From positions 124,997,116 through 125,061,115 of the forward strand of contig NC_057797.1 in the NCBI RefSeq assembly GCF_018294505.1: a stretch of 64,000 nt of DNA. Reading direction: 5' to 3'. Both the position numbers and the translations under genes were made by a program. Positions 22,013 through 32,868 of the stretch are shown in pieces; within the stretch, counting starts at the first letter, position 1; each line of letters opens with the position of its first letter. Below the pieces are notes generated by a model that saw only the letters and a program-made list of their open reading frames with translations, did no database searches and had not been told where the DNA came from. The stretch is from Triticum aestivum. Lineage: Eukaryota > Streptophyta > Magnoliopsida > Poales > Poaceae.

Positions 22013-23782
22013 GATACGCTGCGAGGCTGGGGCTTGAGCTCCGCCCAAGATGCAGGCGATAGCGCGCGGCTCCTGGAGGCCCCCAGCCCCCTCGTCTTGA
22101 AGGTGGTCGTCATTCCTTCTGGGTGGTGGCGATAGTAGAGGAAGGCCAGCGTTTCCTTGAGGACAATCCTCACGAGGATGGTCCCTCCAGGCGCCCTCGC
22201 GAGGCTGATCCTGCTAGCGGTCCTCACGAGGTCGGTCGCGCCACTCCTGGCGCGGGCCATGGTCGTCCCAGCGTCCGCCACCATGTCCTCCTCCTCGGTC
22301 GTAGCCCCGGTCACTGCGCTCGGGGCATCGACCGAAGCGTCCTTCTTGAATGACTCTGAGCTCTTGACAGTCGCTGGTGTTGTGGGTATGCAGGTTATGG
22401 AAGGTGCAAAACGGTCGGCTGCTCTTGGATGACTCGGGCTGGTCTCTGCCGCGCTTGGTGTCCGGTTCCGCCGCGAGCACGGCTGCTCCATTGCGCTTCA
22501 TGTCCTTGTCCTTGGTTTTCTTCTCCTTCGGGTCTGCAGCTAGGAGCTCGAGGAGGGAGAGGCGCCCCTCCTCAGCTCTGGCGCACTTGGTCGCCAGGTT
22601 GAACAACTCCAGAGACGTGCACAGCTCCTCGTGGATGGCGAGCTCCTCCTTCATCTTGACGTCACGGACGCCATCAGAGAACGCGGAGATGATGCATTCG
22701 TTCGTCACCTTGGGGATCTTGAGACGAACATTGTTGAAGCGATGGATGTACTTCTAGAGCGTCTCTCCTGGTTGTTGCTTGACGCGACGCAGGTCACCCG
22801 CGGCCGGGGGATGGTTGTGAGTGCCCAGGAAGTTGGCGATGAAGCGGTCACGCATCTCGTCCCAGGAGGAGATCGAGCCTGGAGGCAGGTTCAGGAGCCA
22901 GGAGTGGGCGCCATCCTTGAGGGCCATGGGAAACCAGTTCGCCATGAATTTCTCGTCGTTGTTGCCCGCCTCGATGCTCAGCTCGTAGAGCTGCAAGAAC
23001 TCCATGGGGTCAGGGGTGCCATCGTAGCGAGGAGGCAGATCTGGCTTGAACTTGCCCGGCCAGGTGATGCTACGCATCTCGGGAGTGAAGGCGCGGCAGT
23101 CGGCCGTGGTCACCGGGGCCCGCCTTGGAGGCGGAACTTGGTCTTGGAGCCCGCGCGCCGCTACGGCAAGCGGCACGGGGCCTTGCCGCAGCAAACGATC
23201 CTGGTGCGGCAGTGCGAGGAGTGGCGGAGCATTCTCTTGCGGTCGAGGGACTTCTTGACAGCTTCTTTCTTCACGCACGGGCGTCGGACGCGGTGGGTCG
23301 CGTCGTGGAGCCGCGCGCCTTGGCGCTAGGGCGCCGTCTTGGTGCAGAGGTGGTGGAGGTGCTTCGTGAGCTACGTCGCCTGTGGCTGGCAGAGGGCGAG
23401 GCAGAGAGGGACGGCGCAGGGGATCCCCCTGCGGCGCGGACAAGCTCGATGAGCGGTCAAGCCAGTCCTCGTAGAGGTCGTCGACTGGGCGGTAGCGTAG
23501 GAGCTCATGCGCCATGAGGAACGCGACCCGTGCGTCTATGGAAATGCGACGAGCATGAGACGACGAACCAGCGGGAGTCAGCGATGGAGTGGCAGTGCGG
23601 CCGTCCCGTCGCACCGAGGGGTGCAGCGAGGATGCTTGCTGCTCGTTCCCCGCCAGGCCGGTGACGGCGTTGGCGGCAGGCAAAGGAGAGTGACGGGGTT
23701 GCCCGCCAACAGGGGCTGTCTGAGCAACGCTGGTGGCGAGGGCAGCCCGACGCTCGGCGCGGGCGCGGCATGCGTCCGCCAT
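22013..23782 (-). pseudogene. NG copy 2 gag
   Basis: The likely start is the ATG at 23782 (MADACRARAERR), 73 bp past the LTR. The first 340 residues are open, including an Ala/Pro/Arg-rich N-terminal region and the gypsy gag core: KPDLPPRYDGTPDPMEFLQL, NWFPMALKDGAHSWLLNLPP, ISSWDEMRDRFIANF. A TAG at 22754-22756 interrupts at PGETL*KYIH. The remaining gag (IISAFSDGVRDVKMKEEL, LFNLATKCARAEEGRLS) follows, with a zinc-binding-like C-x2-H...H-x4-C motif (CTFHNLHTHNTSDC) and an Arg/Gly-rich tail; a frame change occurs near 22215. Gag forms the particle that packages RNA. The solo LTR splits gag from protease at 22012. Confidence 0.84.
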
Positions 23783-23854
23783 GGAGACGATGCAACGATG
23801 TGACGTGGAGCGACGGAAGTGAAGCTTCGGCGCACCCCTACCTGGCACGCCAAA

Positions 23855-24803
23855 TGTCGGATCACGGGTTCCGGCAAAACCCTTAAGGTTTGAACACTGG
23901 GGTGCGCGCGAAGATTTTCCCCCTATCGATCCACGTCCTAACTCAGCTAAGATCTTACGAACTAACTCGACGAACTCGCAACACAAAGGACACAAGATTT
24001 ATACTGGTTTGGGCCACCATTGTGGTGTAATAACCTACTCCAGTGTGGTGGTGGTGGATTGCTTCTCGGGCTAAGGATGAATAGTACAGGGGGAAGAACA
24101 GCCTCCTGAGGAGAGGTGTTCTTGTGCTTGGTGGATGTGATTGTGGGGATGAACTAGTTCTAGTCTCAGATGAGGTCGCTCTAGTCTCCGATGAGGTCGT
24201 CTCTAGTCTCAGATGAGGTCCTCTCTAGCTACGGTGGTGGCTAGTTCTATTTATAGAGGCCCTGGTCCTCTCCCCAAATATTGAGCGGGAAGGGACCCAA
24301 CAACGGCCAATTTGAAAGGGGACAGCCAGTACAGCTTATCATGACAAAAGTGGTCTTCGCCTACAAAAGGATCTGGTAATGACGCCGCCTTGGGCCCCCC
24401 ATGGTGACCTCCGTCTTGCCGTCTTCTAGTCTTGGTCTTGTTTCATTGATATGGAAACCTTTGCTTGACACCTCGGTACTTCGCGTCTGCACCTGATTCC
24501 TTAGCACCAAAGAGGAAACAAGGACACTGTGCGCGCTGGCGCCCGCCTGGCCTTGGTCGTCATGGCTCACATCACTAGAACCTCGCGAGGTTTGTCGTGC
24601 CTTGATCTCTCTGCCCCTCGCGAGCCCGCCTGGTGAGGCCGCTCCTGAGGAGGTCTTGCGTCATCTGCCTTGCGAGGCTTGGCCCCTCGCGGAGGTCTTG
24701 AATGCCTTGCTGATGAAGATGGGCCGTGCAGGCCTGCTAGCAAAGCCACGCCGTGGGCCGCAGACAGGCAAGTCTGGGGACCCCCGTTCCCAAAACGCCG
24801 ATA
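23855..24803 (-). repeat. 5' LTR of NG copy 2 (949 bp)
   Basis: On the minus strand it begins TATCGGCG (the family start is TGTCGGCG, one base decayed) and ends ATCCGACA, followed by TTTGGCGTGCCAGGTAGGGG as in copy 1. A TATA box, TCTATAAATAG, lies on the minus strand near 24247-24257. The right flank GCATC is the target duplication. Confidence 0.87.
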
Positions 24804-24855
24804 GCATCACCCTTTCCTCTTCAAGGGAAAACCAACGTATGCTCAAGAGGTAGCA

Positions 24856-25864
24856 TGGGACGACAAAGACGACCCACTACGGCTCTTCACTTAGGCTTGC
24901 AAATGGGATGTGTTAAATGAGATGACGGATGATCCCTCGCTCATGTACAAGCAGTACACGAGCGAGTTAGACACGATTACGGCTGATCAGGTGACTTGAC
25001 ATTACATCAGTCATTCTCATGCTTCTACCGTAACTCGACATCAATGTTGCCTTGTTGTATGCTATGTTGCAGGTGGAATGGGAGTCGTATGGCACCGGGG
25101 ATAGATTTGGTAACCTTGGAGATTTCGTGATGAATCTGATGTGCCTTAGGGATAGGGATCTTTGGCATATGCGGTGCCCACTCATATGCAACTGGGCAGT
25201 TGAGCTTCACATGCCACATCACGTGTTCCGCTAGTTTGGTTTGTTCCAGCCTCACCCTCCGGAGTGGGAGGACATAGACAAGTTGCTACACAGGTAAGAG
25301 AGAATGATCCTTGTGCACTTAGCAGTTTCTCAGTGGTTTCGATGGTGCTAATATTCTATTTTCTAACATACATGTTAGATGGGAGGAAGTAGCGCAAGAT
25401 CAAGGATTGGTACAAGCCTCACAGGAAGTATGTCATATGGTTCACACTTAGTGTGGAGCAAGCTAAGGCTGGAAAAGGATCAAAGCTTCGTGAGCACTGC
25501 CTGATCGCGTTCAACAACTACCTCACATGGTTTCTTACAAGTATTTGTGTGGAGATATGAAAACCGGTGTATAATGAAGAGATTTTGGAAGATCCCACCG
25601 TTTTTGATGAGCTAACCCAACACCGGTATAGCAAACTTGTCAGGGAAGGGACTTTCAGCTCCAGTGATGAACTTTGTGGTAAAGACTTCCCCTATGTGCT
25701 TTCCCGTTTGCCATATTCACATCTTTGCTTGCCTAACACGTTTATGTCATTTCCGTTCATAGCATACCCAGATCAAAAAAGCAACTGATGAGAGCCAGAC
25801 TATTCTGGAGACAACCCCGGTTGGAAAAAGCGATGGGGAAGGTGCACTTCGAGCATTCATTAAG
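24856..25864 (+). pseudogene. Plant mobile domain (PMD) gene, 5' exons
   Basis: Four exons are visible: 24856-24990, 25073-25293, about 25379-25678 and 25772-25864. Introns have GT...AG edges (24991-25072, 25294-25378, 25679-25771). The translation matches the plant mobile domain of the aminotransferase-like/MAIN family: ACKWDVLNEM, VEWESYGTGDRFGNLGDF, DRDLWHMRCPLICNWAVELH, HHVFR.FGLFQP, KIKDWYKPHRKYVIWF, LREHCLIAFNNYLTWF and HRYSKLVREGTFSS. In-frame stops (after RLFT, after HHVFR, in GRK*RK and CVEI*) and a one-base shift near 25379 show it is dead. Upstream exons were cut off by Sabrina-like element B at 24855/24856. The last exon ends in phase 0 at an intron donor GTACAC, now filled by the minus-strand copia element. 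The 3' exons are at 63430-63749. PMD proteins occur both in silencing genes and in transposons; which this was is not decidable here. Confidence 0.8.
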
Positions 25865-25872
25865 GTACACAT

Positions 25873-26623
25873 TGTTGGGAAACGTTGCATGGAAAATAAA
25901 AAATCTATGCACACGCAATGATCTATCCATGGAGATTCATAGCAACGAGGGGGAGAGTATGTCTATGTACCCTCGTAGACTGGAAGAGGGAGTGTTTGAC
26001 AACGCAGTTGATGTAGTCAAACTTCTTCTAGCTCCGACCGATCAAGTACCGAACGAACGACACCTCCGAATTCCGCACACGTTCAGCTCGGTAATGTCCC
26101 TCGCCTTCTTGATACAGCAAGGTGTGGAGGTAGTAGATGAGTTCCGTCAGCACAGCGGCATGGTGACGGTGATGGTGAAGTGATTCTCGCAGGGCTTCGC
26201 CTAAACACCGCGAAAAATATGACCGGGGGTGTAAACTATGGAGGGGGGCACCGCACGGCTAACAATTGATGTTGTGTGTTCTAGGCGGCCCCCTCCCCGC
26301 ATAGATATAGGTGAGAGGGGAGGAGACGCAGCCAGGGGGCACCCCAAGTAGGATCCGAATCCTACTTGGGGTTTCCCCAAGTGGCGCCCCCTTATTTTAC
26401 TGGAGAAGAAAGGGAAGGGGAAAGAGAGAAAGGAAGGGGGCCGAACCCCCCTTTTTCCTTCTCCAATTCGGTCACATGCCATACGGGGGCGCGCCACCCC
26501 TTGTGGGCTAGTGTGCTCCCCTCTAATGGCCCATATGGCCCATATATTCCCCGGAGGGTTCCGGTAACCCCTCCGGTACTCTGATTAATACCTGATACAC
26601 TCGAAACACTTCCGGTGTCCGAA
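25873..26623 (-). repeat. Copia element C 3' LTR, R-U5 end only
   Basis: It matches 60985-61690 of the 5' LTR in parallel: the same TGTTGGGAAACGTTGCATGG start and the same GGGGAGAGTATGTCTA. Homology stops abruptly within GTGTCCGAA at about 26623, where CACTA-type sequence begins. The flank CACAT at 25868-25872 matches that of the other end. Confidence 0.85.
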
Positions 26624-27654
26624 TTGAACCAAATTTTGACTGAGCACCACATTGCACAATATAACATACTCCTAATAGAAGATCAGACAATTAACCAAAC
26701 CAAGCATGCTTAACAACATGGAAATATAGCAATTGTATTTGTTTCTCATGTATTTAGTACAACCAAATTAGATGTATTTCTCACATGGTATACAATAAAA
26801 GAATGCACCCACAACAATTGAACATCGCATTGCAGAATTGAACCAAACAGCCAACCGCGTCGCGTCGTCAGCGCGAGAGGTGTCGACGGTGGCCTCGATG
26901 GCGAGGTGCTCCTCCAAGATCTGGGGGTCGAGACGAATGGCAGCCATCGCGACCTCATCCGCGCGTGCGGCCGCAATTTGCTTCTCCACTGCCAAATGGT
27001 CCTTGGGATCCTAGCTATACTGCGCGCACCATGGCTTAGGGTGGCGCTTATTTGGTGGAGGGGTCGGTAATTCGGGTGGAAGGTGTCGCGCCGGTGGTCG
27101 GGGCATGTGGGATGTGGAAGGAGAAGGAGGATGAGGGTTGGGTGTAGATTACCTGCCTGGATAGGCGAGGCCGAGCAGCGCGGAGGAGGGTCGCCGACGA
27201 GGAGGCGGAGTGAAGGTTTCAACTTGGAAAGGAAGGCGGAAATAGGGGAAATGTGGCTTTTGGTAAGGGGAGGGGGCGGGGAGGTAGATATTTCCACGAA
27301 AGCCAGAAATTTGGAATCGCTTCAGCGAAAAAACTGGCGTGCAAGGTGTCATCAGACACAGTCCCTTATTCAGAACCGTGTACGATATGTGAACATCACA
27401 AACGATTTACATAGCCGAAAATTATGCACCTTCTCGCGTAAGCCATGGGCGTATTATACACCGACGGTGCTCCAAGATATTTTGTGCTGCATCTCACACG
27501 GTTGGTGATAATAAACTATGTGCGATCTACTTGATTTATCGTCTTGATTTGAATTACGTAATGGGGTCACAGCTACCAAGGATGGTGTTTGAATTGCTAG
27601 AACTTTTATCTGCAGTGAACATGCAACTATAGGTGTGTCGTCAAAAAATGGAAT
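26624..27654. other. CACTA left arm, no clear gene
   Basis: A minus-strand frame (26768-26995) reads AAARADEVAMAAIRLDPQILEEHLAIEA, an Ala-rich helical stretch of the kind found in small CACTA ORFs, overlapped by a longer Pro/Ser-rich frame that is probably spurious. It also shares short tracts (TTGAACCAA, CAACAATTG) with the 31400-31450 region. I assign no gene. Confidence 0.4.
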
Positions 27655-30470
27655 TATTTAGGGCTCGTTTGGACGTTTTTATACATTAACTTGGTTTTGT
27701 CGGCATTTCAGGTGCATAATTCTAATTTTAACTACATGCACATGCGCCAGTGCATATAAACGGGTTGAAAAAACATATATGTGTCCTTGGTTGCATGCTT
27801 AGGTCCCATGCAATGTCACACACCCTGCCATCGTCACTCGGCCGCAAACATTGAGTTACCTGGTTTTTAAATTCTAATAAATCCAAAACTCGTTTGAAAT
27901 TCATGAAACTTGGCATGCTATCATGGAGCGGCATCAACATGCCGTGGTAAAAAATTTGTCGCAGGTTTGGGTATAAGCTTCTCACAAACCAGAGCTTCTC
28001 ACAACAAGCATGATGGTTTCGATAAGGAATGTGCCACCTTTGGGGACAAAATGATATCCGTTGCTTCTTATTGCTTTCAAAAAATTCGATTGTCAACATA
28101 GAACAACAGGAGAGTTGTGTTCAATTTTGGAATTTTTCGGGGTTCATTGGACATTTTTATACATTAACTGGATTTTCCAGGCATTTTATGTGCATAATTC
28201 AAATTTGAACTACATGCACATTCTCCAGTGCATATAAACTGGTTGAAAAATCAAATATGTGTCCTTGGTTGCATGCTTAGGTCCCATGCAAGAAATGGGA
28301 ATGAATTTCAAACACCCTGCCACCATCACTCGGCCGCAAACATTGAGATACCTGATTTTTAAATTCTAGTAAATCCAAAACTCGTCTGAAATTCATGAAA
28401 CTTGCATGCTATCATGGAGCGGCCTCAACATGTCGTGGTAAAAAAATTATCCCATTTGGGGCAGGTTTGGGTATAAGCTTCTCACAAACCAGAGCTTCTC
28501 ACGACAAGCGTGATGGTTTCGGTAGGGACGTGCCACCTTTGCGGACGAAACGATATCTGTTGCCTCTTATTGATTTCAAAAAAATTCGAGTGTCAACATA
28601 GAACAACAGGGGTGTTGTGTTTAATTTTGGAATTTTTCGGGGTTCGTTTGGACATTTTTATACATTAACTGGGTTTCCCGGACATTTTATGCGCATAATT
28701 CAAATTTGAACTACATGCACATTCTTCAGTGCATATAAACTGGTTAAAAATCAAATCTGTGTCCTTGGTTGCATGCTTAGGTCCCATGCAAGAAATGGGA
28801 ATGAATTTCAAACACACTACCACCGTCACTCGGCCGCAAACATTGAGATACCTGGTTTTTAAATTCTAGTAAATCTAAAACTCGTCTAAAATTCATGAAA
28901 CTTGACATGCTATCATGGAGCGACATCAACATGCTGTGGTAAAATTTTTGTCCAATTTTGGGCAGGTTTGGGTATAAGCTTCTCACAAACCAGAGCTTCT
29001 CATAACAAGTGTGATGGTTTCGGTAGGGAACATGCCACCTTTGGGGATGTAACGATATCCATTGCCTCTTATTGCTTTCAAAAAAATTCGAGTGTCAACA
29101 TAGAACAACAGGAGTGTTGTGTTTAATTTTGAAATTTTTCGAGGTTCGTTTTGACATTTTTATACATTAACTAGGTTTCCCAGACATTTCATGCGCATAA
29201 TTCAAATTTAAACTACATGCACATTCTCTAGTGCATATAAACTGGTTGAAAAATCAAATATGTGTCCTTGGTTGCATGCTTAGGTCCCATGCAGGAAATG
29301 GGAATGAATTTCAAACACCCTGCCACCGTCACTCGGCCGCAAACATTGAGATACCTGTTTTTAAATTCTAGTAAATACAAAACTCGTCTGAAATTCATGA
29401 AACTTGGCATGCTATCATGGAGCGGCATCAACATGCTGTGGTAAAAAATTTGTCCTATTTGGGGCAGGTTTGGGTATAAGCTTCTCACAAACCTTGGCTT
29501 CTCACAACAAGCGTGATGGTTTCGGTAGGGAACATGTCACCTTTGGGGACGAAACGATATCCGTTGCCTCTTATTGGTTTAAAAAAATTTCTAGTGTCAA
29601 CATAGAACAACATGAGTGTTGTGTTTACTTTTGGAATTTTTCGGGGTTTGTTTGGACAGTTTTATACATTAACTGGGTTTTCTAGGCATTACATGTGTAT
29701 AATTCAAATTTGAACTACATGCACAAGCTCCAGTGCATATAAATTGGTTGAAAAATCAAATATGTGTCCTTCGGGGCATGCTTAGATCCCATGCAAGAAA
29801 TGGGAATGAATTTCAAACACCAGGGCACTGTTGATTGCCGCCAAAACATTGAGATACATGGTTTTTAAATTGTAGTAAATCCAAAACTCGTCTGAAATTC
29901 ATGAAACTTGGCATGCTATCATGCAGCGGCATCAACATGTCGTGGTAAAATTTGTGTCCCATTTAGGGCAGGTTTGGGTATAAGCTTCTCACAAACCTTA
30001 GCTTCTCACAACAAGCGTGATGGTTTCGGTAGGGAACGTGCCACCTTTGGGGACGAAATGATATCCGTTGCCTCTTATTGCTTTTAAAAAAAATTCTAGT
30101 GTTAATAAAGAACAACAGGAGTGTTGTGTTTACTTTTGGAATTTTTCAAGGTTCGTTTGGATATTTTTATACATTAACTGGGTTTTCTAGGCATTTCATG
30201 TGCAGAATTCAAATTTGAGCTACATGCACAAGCTCCAGTACATATAAATTGGTTGAAAAAAATTGTGTCATTCGGGGCATGCTTAGGTCCCATGCAAGAA
30301 ATGGGAATGAATTTCAAACACCGGAGCATTGTTGATTGCCTGCATAACATTGAGATACTTTGGTTTTAAGTTCTAGTAAATCAAAAACTCGTTTGAAATT
30401 CATGAACTTGGTATGCTATCATGGAATGGCACCCGACATGTTGTGATATCTTTTGTGTCCATTTTGAGAG
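27655..30470. repeat. Tandem array, six copies of a ~500-bp unit
   Basis: The anchor CATGCTATCATGG recurs at 27914, 28405, 28906, 29408, 29912 and (decayed) 30412, giving spacings of 491, 501, 502, 504 and 500 bp. Each unit contains TTTTATACATTAAC, TTGCATGCTTAGGTCCCATGCA, CACTCGGCCGCAAACATTGAG and GGTATAAGCTTCTCACAAACC. The last units are the most diverged. Short frames in each unit are shared shadows of the repeat, not genes. The array lies inside the CACTA element. Confidence 0.93.
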
Positions 30471-30799
30471 AAGGCGCACTCGAATAACAGCCAACAAAGG
30501 TATTCTGAAACAAATAACTGCCACTGTAACAGCTCAAACATTTTGTATAATTTAAATTGTGTGTGTTCTGTTAACCATTCATGTGATGACACGCCTCACT
30601 CTTTTAATGGCTAGGAGGTGTCGTGCGGATAGGTGCTTGAGTGCTTGACTAGAAGGAAGGCGTGCGAGCTGTACTCCAATGCGGAGGCTCACCGGGAAGC
30701 GTGTGAGTTGTACGCCATGCAGGCTCACCGGGAAGCGAGCCCTTTGACTTCCATGACCACCTGCCTTGCTCGCATCCTCTACATTAATGGCGCCCAAGC

Positions 30800-31110
30800 C
30801 ATAGTTTAATACGGTTTTTAAATATAAAACACTCATCGCAAATGTTTTAGTTAGAACACTCGTATGCAAAACCAACAATTTCCCCAGGAAGCCAAGGGAA
30901 AATGTGCCTAGCAAGATTTGTGTAGCTCTTGATCACAAACATTTTAGTTAGAAGACATGTATGCAAACCGACAACTTCCCCAGGAAGCCAAGAGAAAATG
31001 TGCCGAGCAGGATTTCTGCAGCTCTTGATCGCAAAATTTTAGATAGAACACCAGTATGCAAAGTGAGAGCTATGGTCTTCCACCTGAAGTCGAGGGAAAA
31101 TCTGCAGCAC
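30800..31110. repeat. Three tandem ~115-bp repeats
   Basis: Units around 30817, 30933 and 31035 share TTTTAGTTAGAA, ATGCAAA, CCCCAGGAAGCCAAG and AAAATGTGCC..GCA. A shorter duplication (AGGCTCACCGGGAAGCG at about 30687 and 30722) lies just upstream. Both are typical of CACTA interiors. Confidence 0.75.
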
Positions 31111-31787
31111 AGGTTTTGTGCATCCCTTCAACGCAAACGGTTGTTTTGGATGACCCATGTGCAACCACATATAAACAATCTGGTAAGATTTGCATCTGTC
31201 ATATTGGGTATGTTGCCATTTGTCAAACTAGAAAGATTTACATTTGTTGATCTAGTAACGTTGCCATTTGTCAATCCTTGTAACACTGCGATTTGTCAAA
31301 ATATGCAGCTAGAAATCACTAGCACTATCTAATTTTTGCAACTAAAATTCAGTAATTGAGCATAGATTTCATTCATAGATTAAGCAGTCATTCTTAATTT
31401 ATACAAACAGTTCAACTCGACAGCTGAACCAACCAAACTTTTCCCCAATTGTTGCCAACCACGTATTGACATAGCTAGTTCAACTATATATACTAGCTAA
31501 TTTTAAGTACATTGTACAGTTCGACCACACATCTATAGTCAGATGAACTGAACAAAATAGCCCCTAAATAATACTACTACCACGGAGGGGCTTTGTGCTA
31601 CTTCCGGCAGCCTCTCCTCTGCCGAGCGTGCTTAGTAAAAGGCAGAGGAGGAGGAGGAGGAGGAGGAGGAGCCTACCGACGAGCTGGAGAAATGCAATAT
31701 GGTGCCTGCCGCTGCTACATGTTGAGCGATGCTTGCCAGCTCGAACACCCACTGCCGCTCCAAATGATCCCTCTCGAAGCGGCCGGA

Positions 31788-32384
31788 CTACTTGTGGATC
31801 TCCTGATTCCTCGCCTCTGCGACGGTGTGTGTGGCGGCCACGGCTGCAGTAAGGCTCTTTGCATGCTTGACAAGGCGCTCCTCCTCCCGTAGGAACTCAA
31901 TGTAGAGCGCAAGGTCGCTGACGCACGTGCGGGCTTCCACCTCTACCTCCTTCCTTTGGGCGGCGGTGGCGGAGTGGGTGATGATCCCAGCGGTCGACGG
32001 TGGGCTGGCGGCCACGACCACCACCTCCTGCCTTCGGGTCACGGTGGCAGAGCGGGTAATGGCCACGGTGGCCGGCAGTGGGGTGGCGGCCACGATGGCC
32101 ACCTCCCGCCTTTGGGCCACGGTGGTGGAGCGGAAGATGGCCCTGGCTTTCGACGGTGATGTGGCGGCAATGGCGGCCAGCAATAGCTGCCGATGGGCAG
32201 CGGCGGTGGAGCGTGTGGTGGGTGTTCCGTGCAAACCCAATAGGGACGCCACGCGCACTACACTATGCCTGGGACTGCGCTGCTGCCGTGGTGTAGCCTC
32301 CCAGCTGGAGTTGTCCTTTGATGACAGGCGAGTGGCTGAGCGACAACGACGGACTGGTGCCATTGGCGATTGTGGGAGAAGCAC
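31788..32384 (-). CDS. Repeat-containing ORF of the CACTA element, function unknown
   Basis: A 198-codon frame opens at 32384 on the minus strand, divergent from the exonuclease-like gene at 32869. Residues about 83-165 are three imperfect 26-residue repeats of the pattern AI..RSATV..R.EVVVVAA.P. The C-terminal third is helical and charged (EFLREEERLVKHAKSL, AEARNQEI). I know no domain for it. Small Ala/Glu-rich ORFs of this type are common in grass CACTA elements. It could be a fragment of a transposon accessory protein or simply an open frame in a GC-rich minisatellite; I lean slightly to the first because the C-terminal helix is not repetitive. Confidence 0.4.
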   Translation of the reverse strand: MLLPQSPMAPVRRCRSATRLSSKDNSSWEATPRQQRSPRHSVVRVASLLGLHGTPTTRSTAAAHRQLLLAAIAATSPSKARAIFRSTTVAQRREVAIVAATPLPATVAITRSATVTRRQEVVVVAASPPSTAGIITHSATAAQRKEVEVEARTCVSDLALYIEFLREEERLVKHAKSLTAAVAATHTVAEARNQEIHK

Positions 32385-32868
32385 ACAAGATAAGCTACAG
32401 GGAGGGAGGGGAAATGCGACGCAGGACTCGTCGGCCGGCCGTGAGGGTTTTTATAGCAGGGTGGTAAGCATTGGGATTTTGGGGGATTTCACCAAGTCGC
32501 GCGGGAACCTATGAGGTTGCGCAGGAACGGGCTCGCCAATGATTCATTGGCACCACTGTTGAGGCGACTGCGGAGTGCTCTACTCGCGTCCCTCCATGCG
32601 CGCTCTGCCAGCGGTTGGACGTGCGCACGATCACGTCGGGGGCTCTATATGCATGTGATTGCGCTTCGCGCGTTGCCACGTGATGCAGTTACGTGCGGCA
32701 TGATGGAGTTACGCGCTGCAAATTAAAACTCCCATCAGGGCTTGCCGATATTCCTGGCCGTCTGGCTTCCCCTTTAATTCCCACGGGCATTATAACCTTA
32801 GTCTCTTCAACCTTTCGATCGCGCCCCACAACAGAACAAGCACACCCACGACAACACATAGAAAGGGG

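Larger units (their letters stand above)
15357..24803 (-). mobile_element. Non-autonomous gypsy element NG, copy 2 (complete, minus strand)
   Basis: A near-complete minus-strand element flanked by a perfect TSD, GCATC. On its own strand the order is 5' LTR (24803-23855), gag, solo-LTR insertion, protease and RT remnant, non-coding duplications, antisense B3 gene, 3' LTR (16246-15357). Length without the 1.7-kb Angela solo LTR is about 7.7 kb. It lacks functional RT, RNase H and integrase. The matching internal deletion in copy 1 shows the structure was fixed before amplification. Confidence 0.88.
13141..24855 (+). mobile_element. Sabrina-like gypsy element B: 3' internal end and split 3' LTR
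   Basis: The internal 3' region is 13141-13820, and the 3' LTR runs 13821-15356 and resumes at 24809-24855 after NG copy 2 and its duplicated GCATC. The joined LTR is about 1.58 kb. The polypurine stretch AAGCTTGGGGATGC precedes the LTR. The LTR ends ...GAGGTAGCA and directly abuts the PMD pseudogene at 24856, so this element inserted into that gene. Its 5' part is not in the window. The family name is from memory. Confidence 0.75.

Noticed and set aside
25873..26623. A second independent solo LTR
   Set aside because: It is truncated, and its CACAT flank pairs with the flank at 62667, so it is the left end of copia element C.
27910..29685. Repeated 60-90 residue frames starting with MACYHGAAST-like sequence
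   Set aside because: One frame per unit of the 500-bp tandem array; repeated because the DNA is repeated, with no coding evidence.
27655..30470. CRISPR-like or centromeric satellite array
   Set aside because: Units are 500 bp head-to-tail without spacers, in a plant CACTA element; neither a CRISPR array nor a known centromere satellite.
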